The notes beneath the pieces were generated by a model, which was not told the origin of the DNA, made no database searches, and was given only the letters and a program-made list of their open reading frames with translations. The translations under genes and the position numbers were made by a program. Below, piece by piece: positions 1-7,284 of a stretch of DNA of 23,392 nt. This DNA is from CAZKYP01 sp964556885 (GTDB lineage Bacteria; Planctomycetota; Phycisphaerae; Sedimentisphaerales; Anaerobacaceae): assembly GCA_964556885.1 (NCBI GenBank), contig CAZKYP010000034.1, positions 1 to 23,392 on the forward strand. The letters run 5' to 3'. The first letter of the stretch is position 1, and each line of letters starts with the position of its first letter.

Positions 1-1
1 A

Positions 2-169
2 TCCACGGGGAACAAACCCGGCTACAGTGCGGAACTGGCAAAGATAATATCAGGTGCCGGCATTAATCTTCGAGCTTTCAGCGGCGCATCCATCAGTAAC
101 AGGGCCATTTTTTACCTGGCATTCGAAACCGAGGCCGATGCGAATAAGGCGATGAAACTTTTCGAGTGA
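2..169 (+). CDS. ACT-domain protein, C-terminal fragment (5' end outside window)
   Basis: Reading from base 2 gives 55 codons and a TGA at 167-169. The visible piece contains NKPGYSAELAKIISGAGINL followed by hydrophobic strands and ends ANKAMKLFE. This matches the pattern of an ACT domain: a DKPG-like turn, a helix with AxxLxxAGIN, then beta-strands and a final helix. ACT domains usually bind amino acids and regulate metabolic enzymes or transcription factors, but the catalytic or partner part lies upstream of the window, so the actual protein cannot be named. It converges on the hydrogenase operon with a gap of about 30 bp and probably has no functional link to it. It could be a stand-alone small ACT protein or the tail of a larger enzyme. 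Confidence 0.7.
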   Translation, partial: STGNKPGYSAELAKIISGAGINLRAFSGASISNRAIFYLAFETEADANKAMKLFE

Positions 170-180
170 GGAAATAACGG

Positions 181-198
181 GCTTTAGAATTACAAAGC
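181..198. terminator. Possible weak bidirectional terminator between converging genes
   Basis: GCTTT (181-185) and AAAGC (194-198) can pair around an 8-nt loop, and T-rich runs (TTATTATTT on the + strand, TTATTT on the minus strand) flank the stem. It sits exactly between the ends of the ACT gene and the maturation protease gene, where a shared terminator would be expected. The stem is only 5 bp, so support is weak. Confidence 0.25.
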
Positions 199-201
199 TT
201 A

Positions 202-684
202 TTATTTAGGAGGGAAAATCTCTGTCAGCATCCGGCAGATTATGTCTACAGCTTTTTCGATCTGCTCTGATAAAGGTTTGCCAAATTCCGTCTGGGCGGG
301 CTGAATCCCGATAAAATACACATCTGTTTTTATACTTTTAGTAATCATTTCTATAAATATGCGGGGAGAAAGCGTATGCGTTGAGAGTATGTGCGAGCTG
401 AGCTGCTCAGGTTCGAATATTTTTATTTCTCCGGCCTGCGCGCCGAAATCCACAGCATCAATTACGATCAGATTCTGCGGGGCTTTACTAATTATTTTCT
501 GAATATAATTTTCCGGAGCAGTGGCAGTGTCTATGACTTCGGCGGAGATTCGAGAATCTTTGAGCTGCTCACAGACGGCCGGACCGGCGCCGTCATCTCC
601 TTTTAATGAATTTCCAATACCGACAATAAGAACAGACGAGCCGCGTAATTTTTGCAGGCGTTCTAAATGTTGATCAGTGCCCAT
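202..684 (-). CDS. Hydrogenase maturation protease, HycI/HyaD family
   Basis: A 160-residue endopeptidase that removes the C-terminal peptide of a [NiFe]-hydrogenase large subunit after nickel insertion. The start of the family fold is clear: LIVGIGNSLKGDDGAGP at about 19-35, then VIDAVDFG at 74-81 and STHTLSP at 101-107. By comparison with HybD/HycI, Asp31, Asp76 and His103 are the likely nickel-contacting residues. Length is normal for the family. It is the last gene of the hydrogenase operon, 7 bp downstream of the ferredoxin gene. The large subunit encoded in the same operon has exactly the kind of C-terminal tail such a protease removes, so the pair very probably works together. No other hyp maturation genes are in the window, so they must lie elsewhere. 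Confidence 0.93.
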   Translation of the reverse strand: MGTDQHLERLQKLRGSSVLIVGIGNSLKGDDGAGPAVCEQLKDSRISAEVIDTATAPENYIQKIISKAPQNLIVIDAVDFGAQAGEIKIFEPEQLSSHILSTHTLSPRIFIEMITKSIKTDVYFIGIQPAQTEFGKPLSEQIEKAVDIICRMLTEIFPPK

Positions 685-691
685 TGCACTT

Positions 692-1303
692 TTACAACCT
701 TATGTTAAGTTTGCATTTGCATTTGGGACACAGGATCTGCATAAAATCGCTTGTTTTAACTTCCTTGCCGGATTCGGTCTGTTGGGATTGTTGCTGTTGT
801 TCGATCAAATCCCTGCTTTGGGCAATCAACAGCGATGGATTCGTATAGGCCAGCGGCCCGAGTTTTTCATATAGCCACTTGAGGTGTTTTTTCGTGCCGA
901 TTAGAGCGCCGCATTTTTCGCATAACTGTAGTTCGTACTCGTGGTTTTCTATCGTGCTTTCTTTATCGACATTTGCCAGGTCCCACTGGTTCGACATATT
1001 GATACCCGTTTCCGTGGTACAGTTATCATGGCAATTGCCGCAGAAAATGCAGGCGTAAGGCCGATGTGTGATTATTCTTTTCGGAGGGTCTGATTCGAGG
1101 TCGTCGACCATAGTCAGGCAATTCGGTGTCGGGCAAACGTTCACGCATGCACCGCAACCGATACATGTGTCCGGGTCGAATTCCGGTTTGCCCCTGTATT
1201 TTTCCGGTACTATACACGGCTTTGCGGGAAACTTTGTTGTAAATCGCGGGGAAACCACCGCTACAACAGCCTCTTTTAATTCTCTTAATTTAGGTAAACG
1301 CAA
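692..1303 (-). CDS. Hydrogenase ferredoxin subunit, HycF/NuoI/MbhN type, with extra CxxC pairs
   Basis: A 203-residue soluble subunit expected to carry electrons between the membrane complex and the small subunit. Two 4Fe-4S motifs are visible: Cys47/50/53/57 (CIGCGACVNVCP) and Cys85/88/91/95 (CIFCGNCHDNC). Beyond them is a second part with CEKC (128, 131) and CPKCKC (192, 195, 197), which resembles the metal-binding tail seen in HycF/HyfH proteins. The Gln-rich stretch around 169-175 looks like a linker. The start is TTG at 1303-1301 with GGAG about 8 nt upstream; no in-frame ATG fits better. It lies between mrpG and the protease gene, so this hydrogenase subunit follows the Mrp genes, as MbhN comes last in Mbh-type clusters. 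Confidence 0.88.
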   Translation of the reverse strand: MRLPKLRELKEAVVAVVSPRFTTKFPAKPCIVPEKYRGKPEFDPDTCIGCGACVNVCPTPNCLTMVDDLESDPPKRIITHRPYACIFCGNCHDNCTTETGINMSNQWDLANVDKESTIENHEYELQLCEKCGALIGTKKHLKWLYEKLGPLAYTNPSLLIAQSRDLIEQQQQSQQTESGKEVKTSDFMQILCPKCKCKLNIRL

Positions 1304-1353
1304 TTTATCAACTCCAAATCACATTTTTGATTATCATTATTAATTTATATACG

Positions 1354-1683
1354 CTATTTCTCGATTTCCTGTGCGTATTTATCTACAACACTGTTTTCCC
1401 ACAATTCCACTCCGGACGAGTAGGCGCCCTTTGCGATTGCGTGGGCCGCTGTAGGAGAAGTAATCAGGATGAAAACGGCACAGACTATCGCCTTAGCGGC
1501 CATAGCCGGCGAATGGCCCACAAGAGCTACACCGATTAAAAGAACTACAGTACCCAGGGTGACACATTTAGTTGCGGCCTGCAGGCGGTTGTAAACATCC
1601 GGGAAACGAACGAGTCCTATGCAGCCGAATATATCGAACAAAATACCAATAGTTATTAAAATGTACCCGATAATGTTAATCAT
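1354..1683 (-). CDS. mrpG: Mrp-type antiporter subunit G (MnhG/MbhC-like)
   Basis: A 109-residue protein with three predicted membrane helices. It shows the typical start IIGYILITIGILFDIFGCIG, the conserved RFPDVYNRLQAATK segment and a final SPTAAHAIAKGAY motif, all hallmarks of the MnhG/PhaG family. In Mrp antiporters and Mbh hydrogenases this small subunit belongs to the ion-translocating membrane module next to subunits E and F. Its start overlaps the end of mrpF by 8 bp, so the two are translationally coupled. Length is normal. Its position within the hydrogenase operon argues for a role in the hydrogenase, not in a free-standing antiporter. Confidence 0.92.
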   Translation of the reverse strand: MINIIGYILITIGILFDIFGCIGLVRFPDVYNRLQAATKCVTLGTVVLLIGVALVGHSPAMAAKAIVCAVFILITSPTAAHAIAKGAYSSGVELWENSVVDKYAQEIEK

Positions 1684-1942
1684 CGAAACTTCGTCCTTCC
1701 AAAAATTTCGCCAATGCTATGGTCCCGATAAAACTCAGAAGTGCCCACGCAAGAGCAATATTGAGATAAAAATCCTTCCCGGTAACCAGCCCGAGAATTC
1801 CACAGAAGCCAACTACGACCGTACCAAGTATATCAATAGCCACGGTTCTGTCCGGCGCGCTGGGCCCGCGGCCGATTCGGTACAGGCACAGGAAACAAGA
1901 TACGGACAAGCCGATATAAAATAACGGTGCCAATGTGTCCAT
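1676..1942 (-). CDS. mrpF: Mrp-type antiporter subunit F (MnhF/MbhB-like)
   Basis: An 88-residue, very hydrophobic protein with three predicted membrane helices. The motif RIGRGPSAPDRTVAIDILGT at about 22-41 is the family signature of MrpF/MnhF (GPxxxDRxxAxD). It is a small structural subunit of the Mrp/Mbh membrane module. The gene follows mrpE after 35 bp and overlaps mrpG by 8 bp. Length and motif order are normal. Confidence 0.93.
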   Translation of the reverse strand: MDTLAPLFYIGLSVSCFLCLYRIGRGPSAPDRTVAIDILGTVVVGFCGILGLVTGKDFYLNIALAWALLSFIGTIALAKFLEGRSFDD

Positions 1943-1977
1943 AATAACCTCTTTAATACGGCGCCTGCCGGCGCATT

Positions 1978-2481
1978 TTATTCAAAAATTCTTTTTATGA
2001 ACCACTCGAATCTTCGGGCAATACATTCCGTCGCCTGCTCGATATCATCGGACTTGACGTTTATCCAGTGTATATATAGATACCCGTCGTCTGTTAAATC
2101 CACGGTTAAGGTTCCCGGCGTCAAAGTGATCGAGTTGGCAAGGGCAGTAATGCCGGAATCTGTTTTTAAGTTTGTTTTTATTTTCACAATGCCAGGTTTA
2201 ATCGGCATTGCCGGGTGTAAAGCACGATAAACCACATCGAAGTTAGCTATTATCACATAGTAGAAAAATACAGGAATATATACCAGGAACCAGAATATTC
2301 TCACAGGTGAAATGAAGACGTGATGCTCTTTCGGCAATATTTCATGGAATAGAACCGAAACGAGAACAGAGGATATCAAACCTGCGATAACGACCTGCCA
2401 GTCGATTTGCCCTTCAACGTACGGCCAGGTCAGCAATACCCAGATAACAAAAGAAAGAATAAAATATATCAGTCGTCTCAT
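1978..2481 (-). CDS. mrpE: Mrp-type antiporter subunit E (MnhE/MbhA-like)
   Basis: A 167-residue protein with two or three N-terminal membrane helices (residues 1-85) and a short cytoplasmic domain. The conserved stretch PAMPIKPGIVKIKTNLKTDS leads into ALANSITLTPGTLTVDL and YLYIHWIN, the signature of MnhE/PhaE proteins. It is an accessory subunit of the Mrp/Mbh ion-translocating module. It lies 12 bp downstream of mrpD. Length is in the usual range of about 160 residues, and the start at 2481 is an ATG directly before the first helix. Confidence 0.93.
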   Translation of the reverse strand: MRRLIYFILSFVIWVLLTWPYVEGQIDWQVVIAGLISSVLVSVLFHEILPKEHHVFISPVRIFWFLVYIPVFFYYVIIANFDVVYRALHPAMPIKPGIVKIKTNLKTDSGITALANSITLTPGTLTVDLTDDGYLYIHWINVKSDDIEQATECIARRFEWFIKRIFE

Positions 2482-2493
2482 ATAATCTCACCC

Positions 2494-4035
2494 TTATTTT
2501 GAAGCAGTTATCACGTTAGCGGAATATTGAAGTCCGTCGGTTAATACTTTAACAGCCGGTTCCAGGATATTTTCCCTAAGGCCCGGTACTAATAAGAGCA
2601 ATCCCATAAGCACGCACAAACAGGCAAGAAATCCCATTGCCACGAGCATCGTACCTTTGTTTTCTTTTGTTTGCTTCAGGTTCTCCGGCAGCTCACCAAG
2701 GAATACATATCTCTGGACCTTAAGGAATGATATCAGAGTCACCAGACTTACAAGCAAAGTCACGGCCGCAAGGCTGTAGTAGCCGGCGCCGAATGCGGCT
2801 ATTACCAATATAAGCTTGCTCCAGAATCCATTGAATGGAGGTACGCCCGCAATAGATGCCGATGCGATCGCATTAACGGTACGGGTCGCCGGCATTACCT
2901 CGGCCAGACCGCCCAACTGTTTGAGCTGCCTGATACCGGTTGCCATTTCTACCGAGCCGCTGGTCAAAAACAGCAGCGACTTGAAGACCGCGTGATTAAC
3001 AAGATGGAAAAGGCCCCCGAGTATCGCCAAGGAAGCCCAGGTAATATCTCCACCCTGAGCGATAATTAAAGCCCCAAGGCCGATTCCAAGTACAACGTAT
3101 CCCATCTGTGAGATACTGTGATATGCCAGCAGCCGCTTGAGGTCCCATTGACCGACCGCCAGAAATACCCCGATGACCATGCTCAAAATGCCGAGAATAA
3201 CAAGAGTCCAGCCGATGGCAACCGAGATACCGAAGACGTTAAAGATTATCCGGCAAAGCGAGTATACGCCGAGAGCCTTGATCAAAACACCCGATAGCAT
3301 CGCGGATATAGGAGCCGGTGCCGACGGGTGGGCGTCGGGCAGCCATGCGTGGAACGGCACCAGGGCCGCTTTCAGGCCAAAGCCGGAAATAAATAACGCC
3401 AGTGCAAATGCGAGCCCCTTGTTCACTCCAGAGCTTTGAATCGCCCTGGAGATATAGGCCATGTTCAGTGAACCGGTATTGCCATATACCATCGCTATAC
3501 CGAAGAGGATAAATGTGGAAGCAACACTGCCGAGAACCATGTACTTAAACGATGCCTCAAGCTCCTCATGCTCACAGCCGAAACCGACTAATGCGTAAGA
3601 AGCGAGTGAGGCAATTTCGAGGAACACATACAGATTGAAGATGTCACCGGAAAGCACTACGCCGTTCATACCGGCAATCATAAGCATTAAAAGACTGAGG
3701 TATTTCGATTTAGCCGTGTATTGTTCCATATACCTGGCGCTGAAAAGCATAGCGGCCGAAGCAACGGTAGTGATAGTCAACAGCAGAAGACAGCTCAATC
3801 CGTCAAGAACAAGATTAATCCCCAGCGGGATCGACCATTTACCAATCTCGTAAGTGTATAACTGGTTGTTACCACTCGATAGCTGAATAGCTGAAATAAT
3901 TGCGAGCACAAGCAAAGAGACGGTTACTATATTGGCAAGAACCGTAGCGGCACCTTTGTTCTTTTTTCCGAACAACGGAAGTATAAACGCGGTTATCAAA
4001 GGCAAAGCAATATAAACTGGCAGAGGTATGCTCAT
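2494..4035 (-). CDS. mrpD: Antiporter-like subunit, MrpD/MbhH type
   Basis: A 513-residue polytopic membrane protein of the NuoL/M/N-MrpA/D family, with about 14 predicted helices. It contains the residues that form the ion path in this family: Glu140 in DIFNLYVFLEIASL, Lys222 in GFGLKAALVPFHAWLPDAHP and Lys253 in GVLIKALGVY. Later, LFHLVNHAVFKSLLFL and PPFNGFWSKL carry further conserved His/Lys residues. In Mbh-type hydrogenases the equivalent subunit (MbhH) links the hydrogenase arm and the Mrp arm. The start overlaps the stop of mrpC by 4 bp (ATGA). It could be named NuoN- or HyfF-like by homology alone, but the run of Mrp-type neighbours makes MrpD/MbhH the best call. Confidence 0.92.
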   Translation of the reverse strand: MSIPLPVYIALPLITAFILPLFGKKNKGAATVLANIVTVSLLVLAIISAIQLSSGNNQLYTYEIGKWSIPLGINLVLDGLSCLLLLTITTVASAAMLFSARYMEQYTAKSKYLSLLMLMIAGMNGVVLSGDIFNLYVFLEIASLASYALVGFGCEHEELEASFKYMVLGSVASTFILFGIAMVYGNTGSLNMAYISRAIQSSGVNKGLAFALALFISGFGLKAALVPFHAWLPDAHPSAPAPISAMLSGVLIKALGVYSLCRIIFNVFGISVAIGWTLVILGILSMVIGVFLAVGQWDLKRLLAYHSISQMGYVVLGIGLGALIIAQGGDITWASLAILGGLFHLVNHAVFKSLLFLTSGSVEMATGIRQLKQLGGLAEVMPATRTVNAIASASIAGVPPFNGFWSKLILVIAAFGAGYYSLAAVTLLVSLVTLISFLKVQRYVFLGELPENLKQTKENKGTMLVAMGFLACLCVLMGLLLLVPGLRENILEPAVKVLTDGLQYSANVITASK

Positions 4036-4385
4036 CCTTTCAACCTCCTTATTTCGGTTATATCAAAGGTGCCGTATTTTTCATAAGTCCTGATACATAT
4101 AGAAATCATAAGTGCGAGCGAACCCAGGCTGATAACGATGGCCGTAAGAACAAGTGCCTGAGGCAGCGGGTCGACCGAACGGTTGATAAACAGGTCCATA
4201 TTTTTCACCAGGCCGCTGTCGAGTATCGGCGCCATCCCATCAATACGAAAACCAAGCATAATCAGCAGGATATTCGCCGCACATTCCATGACCATGATAC
4301 CGATGACGATCTTGACCATGTTCTTTTTGACGACAGCACAATACAGGCCGATCATGAATAACAAAAAACATAATGCGTAAAGCAT
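4032..4385 (-). CDS. mrpC: Mrp-type antiporter subunit C (MnhC/NuoK/MbhG-like)
   Basis: A 117-residue protein with three membrane helices, homologous to NuoK. The second helix carries IVIGIMVMECAANILLIMLGF, with the buried Glu that is conserved in NuoK/MrpC, and the motif DPLPQALVLTAIVISLG in the third helix is a family signature. It forms part of the ion path between subunits A/B and D. It overlaps mrpD by 4 bp and is 33 bp downstream of mrpB. Length is normal. Confidence 0.93.
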   Translation of the reverse strand: MLYALCFLLFMIGLYCAVVKKNMVKIVIGIMVMECAANILLIMLGFRIDGMAPILDSGLVKNMDLFINRSVDPLPQALVLTAIVISLGSLALMISICIRTYEKYGTFDITEIRRLKG

Positions 4386-4418
4386 CGATTCTACTCCTAC
4401 TTTTAATATTTCTTCCGC

Positions 4419-4850
4419 CTAAGTCTCACGTCTGAAAGTCGATAGAGCGAAGATTACGAGAAACAGCGACGCCCCGACTTTCAGACCGATAGCAATGTTC
4501 GACAAGGGTATGGTTCCGGCGCTTATGAGTTTTAGCGGCTCGCCATCCCCGGCTAAAAAGTTATAAAAGAACGTACCGCCAAAAACAAATCCAAGCACGG
4601 CTATCAGGGCAAACGCCATCGCCCCCACCGAGTCGAGCTTGGAACCAAGTGATAAAGGCAGGTTTTTCTCAGCCAGCTCTCTTCCGAACGCCAGCATTAA
4701 CAGCACATAAGAAGAAGCTAAGATTACACCGCCTGCAAATCCCCCGCCGGGTGTAAGGTGGCCGAAAATAATGATATAAATACCAAACAGAACAATCAGC
4801 ACTTTGACCCAGCTGCTTATCGTCTTGACTATTACTGTCATACCCTTCAT
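4419..4850 (-). CDS. mrpB: Mrp-type antiporter subunit B (MnhB/MbhF-like)
   Basis: A 143-residue membrane protein with four predicted helices. The key signature is YIIIFGHLTPGGGFAGGVILASSYVLL at about 25-51; the GHxxPGGGFxGG motif is diagnostic for MnhB/MrpB. The ATG overlaps the TGA of the upstream MbhDE-like gene (ATGA at 4850-4847), so the two are translationally coupled. It belongs to the part of the Mrp module thought to carry the cation path in Mrp and Mbh complexes. Length is normal. Confidence 0.94.
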   Translation of the reverse strand: MKGMTVIVKTISSWVKVLIVLFGIYIIIFGHLTPGGGFAGGVILASSYVLLMLAFGRELAEKNLPLSLGSKLDSVGAMAFALIAVLGFVFGGTFFYNFLAGDGEPLKLISAGTIPLSNIAIGLKVGASLFLVIFALSTFRRET

Positions 4851-5398
4851 TGGTCGGGATCCTCCAGCAATTTTCTGCTCTTCTTTCGTAAAATGACGGT
4901 AGCCCCGATAATTGACGTGAATAATACCGTTGCTTCGCCAAGGGTATCGTAGGCACGGTAATCCAGAACCACTGATGTCACGATATTGGCCGCTCCTGTT
5001 TCATTCATACCTTCTTCGATGTAGTGTTGTGACGCAGAATCCTGCCTGGCAGTGAAAACCGGCGTTCCGAACTTCAGCAATGTATCGAACACCATAAAAC
5101 CGGAAGAGGAAATCAGGAAGATAATTACAATAGATACTACAGTTCCGAAGAATTCCTTATCGCCGCTGATAAAAGTCAGGTCACGGGATATCGTAGCCCG
5201 AATCAACACAATCAATCCGAGGACTTCGACGACAATCTGTGTTATTGCAATATCCGGTGCTCTCAGGAATAAAAATAACAATGAAGCACCGAATCCCATG
5301 GCCCCGATGCAGATAACAGCACTCAGCAGGTTTTTCGTTTCAACCGCTATAATGGCCGCGATTATTATGAATATGAGCAGTACATAGAATATAACCAT
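4847..5398 (-). CDS. MbhD/MbhE-like subunit (equivalent to the C-terminal part of MrpA)
   Basis: A 183-residue membrane protein that joins two small domains. Residues 1-70 match the MbhD (DUF4040) pattern, including GFGASLLFLFLRAPDIAITQ and the following VVEVLGLIVLI. After a helix around 85-108, residues from about 135 onward match MbhE: GAANIVTSVVLDYRAYDTLG then EATVLFTSIIGA. In canonical MrpA both parts are fused to the C-terminus of a NuoL-like protein; in Pyrococcus Mbh they are separate short genes (mbhD, mbhE). Here they form one gene, 13 bp downstream of a separate NuoL-like gene, an arrangement between the two. The conserved acidic and basic residues of the segment are present. Confidence 0.87.
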   Translation of the reverse strand: MVIFYVLLIFIIIAAIIAVETKNLLSAVICIGAMGFGASLLFLFLRAPDIAITQIVVEVLGLIVLIRATISRDLTFISGDKEFFGTVVSIVIIFLISSSGFMVFDTLLKFGTPVFTARQDSASQHYIEEGMNETGAANIVTSVVLDYRAYDTLGEATVLFTSIIGATVILRKKSRKLLEDPDQ

Positions 5399-5411
5399 AA
5401 TTAAATCAACC

Positions 5412-7283
5412 TCACCAAATCTGGCAAAGAGCGAATAAAACCGCCAATAATCCCAATGTCACCCATGTTAAGTACATCGGCAGCACGCCCGAATGCAGCC
5501 ATTTAAGAAAACCTGTGAATAAAAGACCAATTCTTCCGCTCTGATTATACGTGTCGAAGTAACCTCTTTCCTGGCCGGTGTAGAGCTCTTTCAAGCCGCC
5601 CATTTGCGAGACGGTTTTATAAAAATGTGTGCCGGGAATCGTCATCTGCTCGTTGGTCTGGATTTCGCCGCACGTCCATGTCGGTACGATTCTGACTTGT
5701 CTCGAGAACCTGCCGACCAGCCAGATGATTACACCGAGTGCGATACCTGCTATTATCATAATCGTGGCAAGTCCGGACGACCATGTGCTCAGGCCTTCGA
5801 TTGTTTCGATTCCCAGAGCCGGATAGATAAACATCTTTAAAGGTATATGATAAAAGATTCCGAAAAATACACACAATACCGCCAGTATAATCATAGGCGT
5901 TGTCTGAAAGATTGAAACTTCCTTTACATCTTTGAATCTGTCCGGCAGCCTCGACAGGAATATCGAATGGATAATCTTCACGAACGAAGCCAGTGTCAAA
6001 GCACTTCCGAACATCGCGCCTACGAGCCATAGAGGCCACAGTCCGGCTACCAGAGTAGATTCTTCGTTGCCCATTTGAATAACGCCCTGATAGACCATCC
6101 ACTTCGAGACAAATCCGTTCAGAGGTGGAATACCGGAAATACTCAAAGCTGCAATAAGACAGGCGGAAAACGTAATCGACATCTTTTTGCCCAGGCCGCC
6201 AAGCTCATCGAGTTCCGCAGTGCCGGTCTGCTGCTCGACCGCCCCGCCGCAAAGGAACAAACAGCACTTGTATATTGCGTGGTTGAGCATGTGGAATACC
6301 CCGCCGGCCATTCCCACAGGCGTCATGGTTGAAATACCGAGAATCATATAGCCGACCTGACTAATAGCGTGATATGAGAGCAGCTTTTTAAGATTGTGCT
6401 GAACCATTGCAACCATAACCGCAATAATCACGGTCGCCGTTCCGATGATTGCCAGAACCAGACTCAGTGCCGGCGAATTGAACAGGAAGATACTTTTTAT
6501 AGTAAGAACCAGCAGGTAAATACCGAGCAGCTTATCGACAGCGGCCGGCAGCAGCGCCATTACCGAAGCCGGTGCATATTCGCCGCTGGCAGGCAGCCAT
6601 GTATGTAATGGCATTGCGCCGGCTTTGGTAATAGCAGCAATCATAAACAAAACAAACGCCAAAACCGAAAGTGCCGAATTAATCGGAAGGCTTATATCCG
6701 AGATTACAAACGTGCCCGACAGGGTCCATACCAGCATGACACCGAAAAGGAAAGCCGCATCGGATGCACCTATCATCGCGAAGGTTTTTGTTGCCGCGAA
6801 GTTGGATTTTTTCCCTCCCGTCGCGACAAGCAGATATAGTGAAGCCGTCACGATTTCCCAGAAAACAAGCAGGAACAGTAAATTATTGGAAAGCAATATC
6901 CCCGCCGAGCCGCCTATCGCCAATAAAATCGAACCGTAGTATTCGTTGACTCTTTTAATACTCGTATCGATGGTTTTAAGGGAATATAAAACTATGAGCA
7001 CGCCGAATCCGGCGGCGAAAAGCAACATGAAGTTGCCAAGCGGCCGGGCACTCAGCATCAACGTTAAATCCAGATTACCGAGATTCGGGCCCAGGTGAAG
7101 GATAGTCCATGAAAAATCGGAACCGCCGCTGGTGAATATCCGAATCGCGAAAACAAATGCAGCGATTGAAATAATAAACGCCAGTGCTTTCGATACCGAC
7201 CGTAATGTATTAGGTAAAAACAGCAGTATAAAACCAGCTATCAGCGGCAGAAAAACAGTCATACAGAGAATATTTGTTTCCAA
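5412..7283 (-). CDS. Antiporter-like membrane subunit, NuoL/HyfB/MrpA-N type
   Basis: A 623-residue membrane protein with about 14-16 predicted helices. The family core is intact: Glu143 in LLFLLVFWEIVTASLYLL, Lys220 in AAITKAGAMPLHTWLP, Lys251 in AAVDKLLGIY, then VFHMLNHAIYKCCLFL and PPLNGFVSKW. These are the residues proposed to pass protons in NuoL, MrpA and related proteins. The C-terminal part (from about 540) has PTWTCGEIQ and a final membrane helix, as in HyfB/HycC-type hydrogenase subunits. The start is TTG at 7283 with GGAGG 9 nt upstream, inside the end of the large-subunit gene; ATG at codon 8 is the alternative but has no good ribosome site. It sits between the catalytic subunits and the Mrp-like genes. 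Confidence 0.9.
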   Translation of the reverse strand: METNILCMTVFLPLIAGFILLFLPNTLRSVSKALAFIISIAAFVFAIRIFTSGGSDFSWTILHLGPNLGNLDLTLMLSARPLGNFMLLFAAGFGVLIVLYSLKTIDTSIKRVNEYYGSILLAIGGSAGILLSNNLLFLLVFWEIVTASLYLLVATGGKKSNFAATKTFAMIGASDAAFLFGVMLVWTLSGTFVISDISLPINSALSVLAFVLFMIAAITKAGAMPLHTWLPASGEYAPASVMALLPAAVDKLLGIYLLVLTIKSIFLFNSPALSLVLAIIGTATVIIAVMVAMVQHNLKKLLSYHAISQVGYMILGISTMTPVGMAGGVFHMLNHAIYKCCLFLCGGAVEQQTGTAELDELGGLGKKMSITFSACLIAALSISGIPPLNGFVSKWMVYQGVIQMGNEESTLVAGLWPLWLVGAMFGSALTLASFVKIIHSIFLSRLPDRFKDVKEVSIFQTTPMIILAVLCVFFGIFYHIPLKMFIYPALGIETIEGLSTWSSGLATIMIIAGIALGVIIWLVGRFSRQVRIVPTWTCGEIQTNEQMTIPGTHFYKTVSQMGGLKELYTGQERGYFDTYNQSGRIGLLFTGFLKWLHSGVLPMYLTWVTLGLLAVLFALCQIW

Positions 7284-7284
7284 T

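Noticed and set aside
1354..4850. Stand-alone Mrp Na+/H+ antiporter operon
   Set aside because: The genes lie inside the hydrogenase operon with overlaps, and hydrogenase genes occur on both sides; a full-length fused MrpA is missing.
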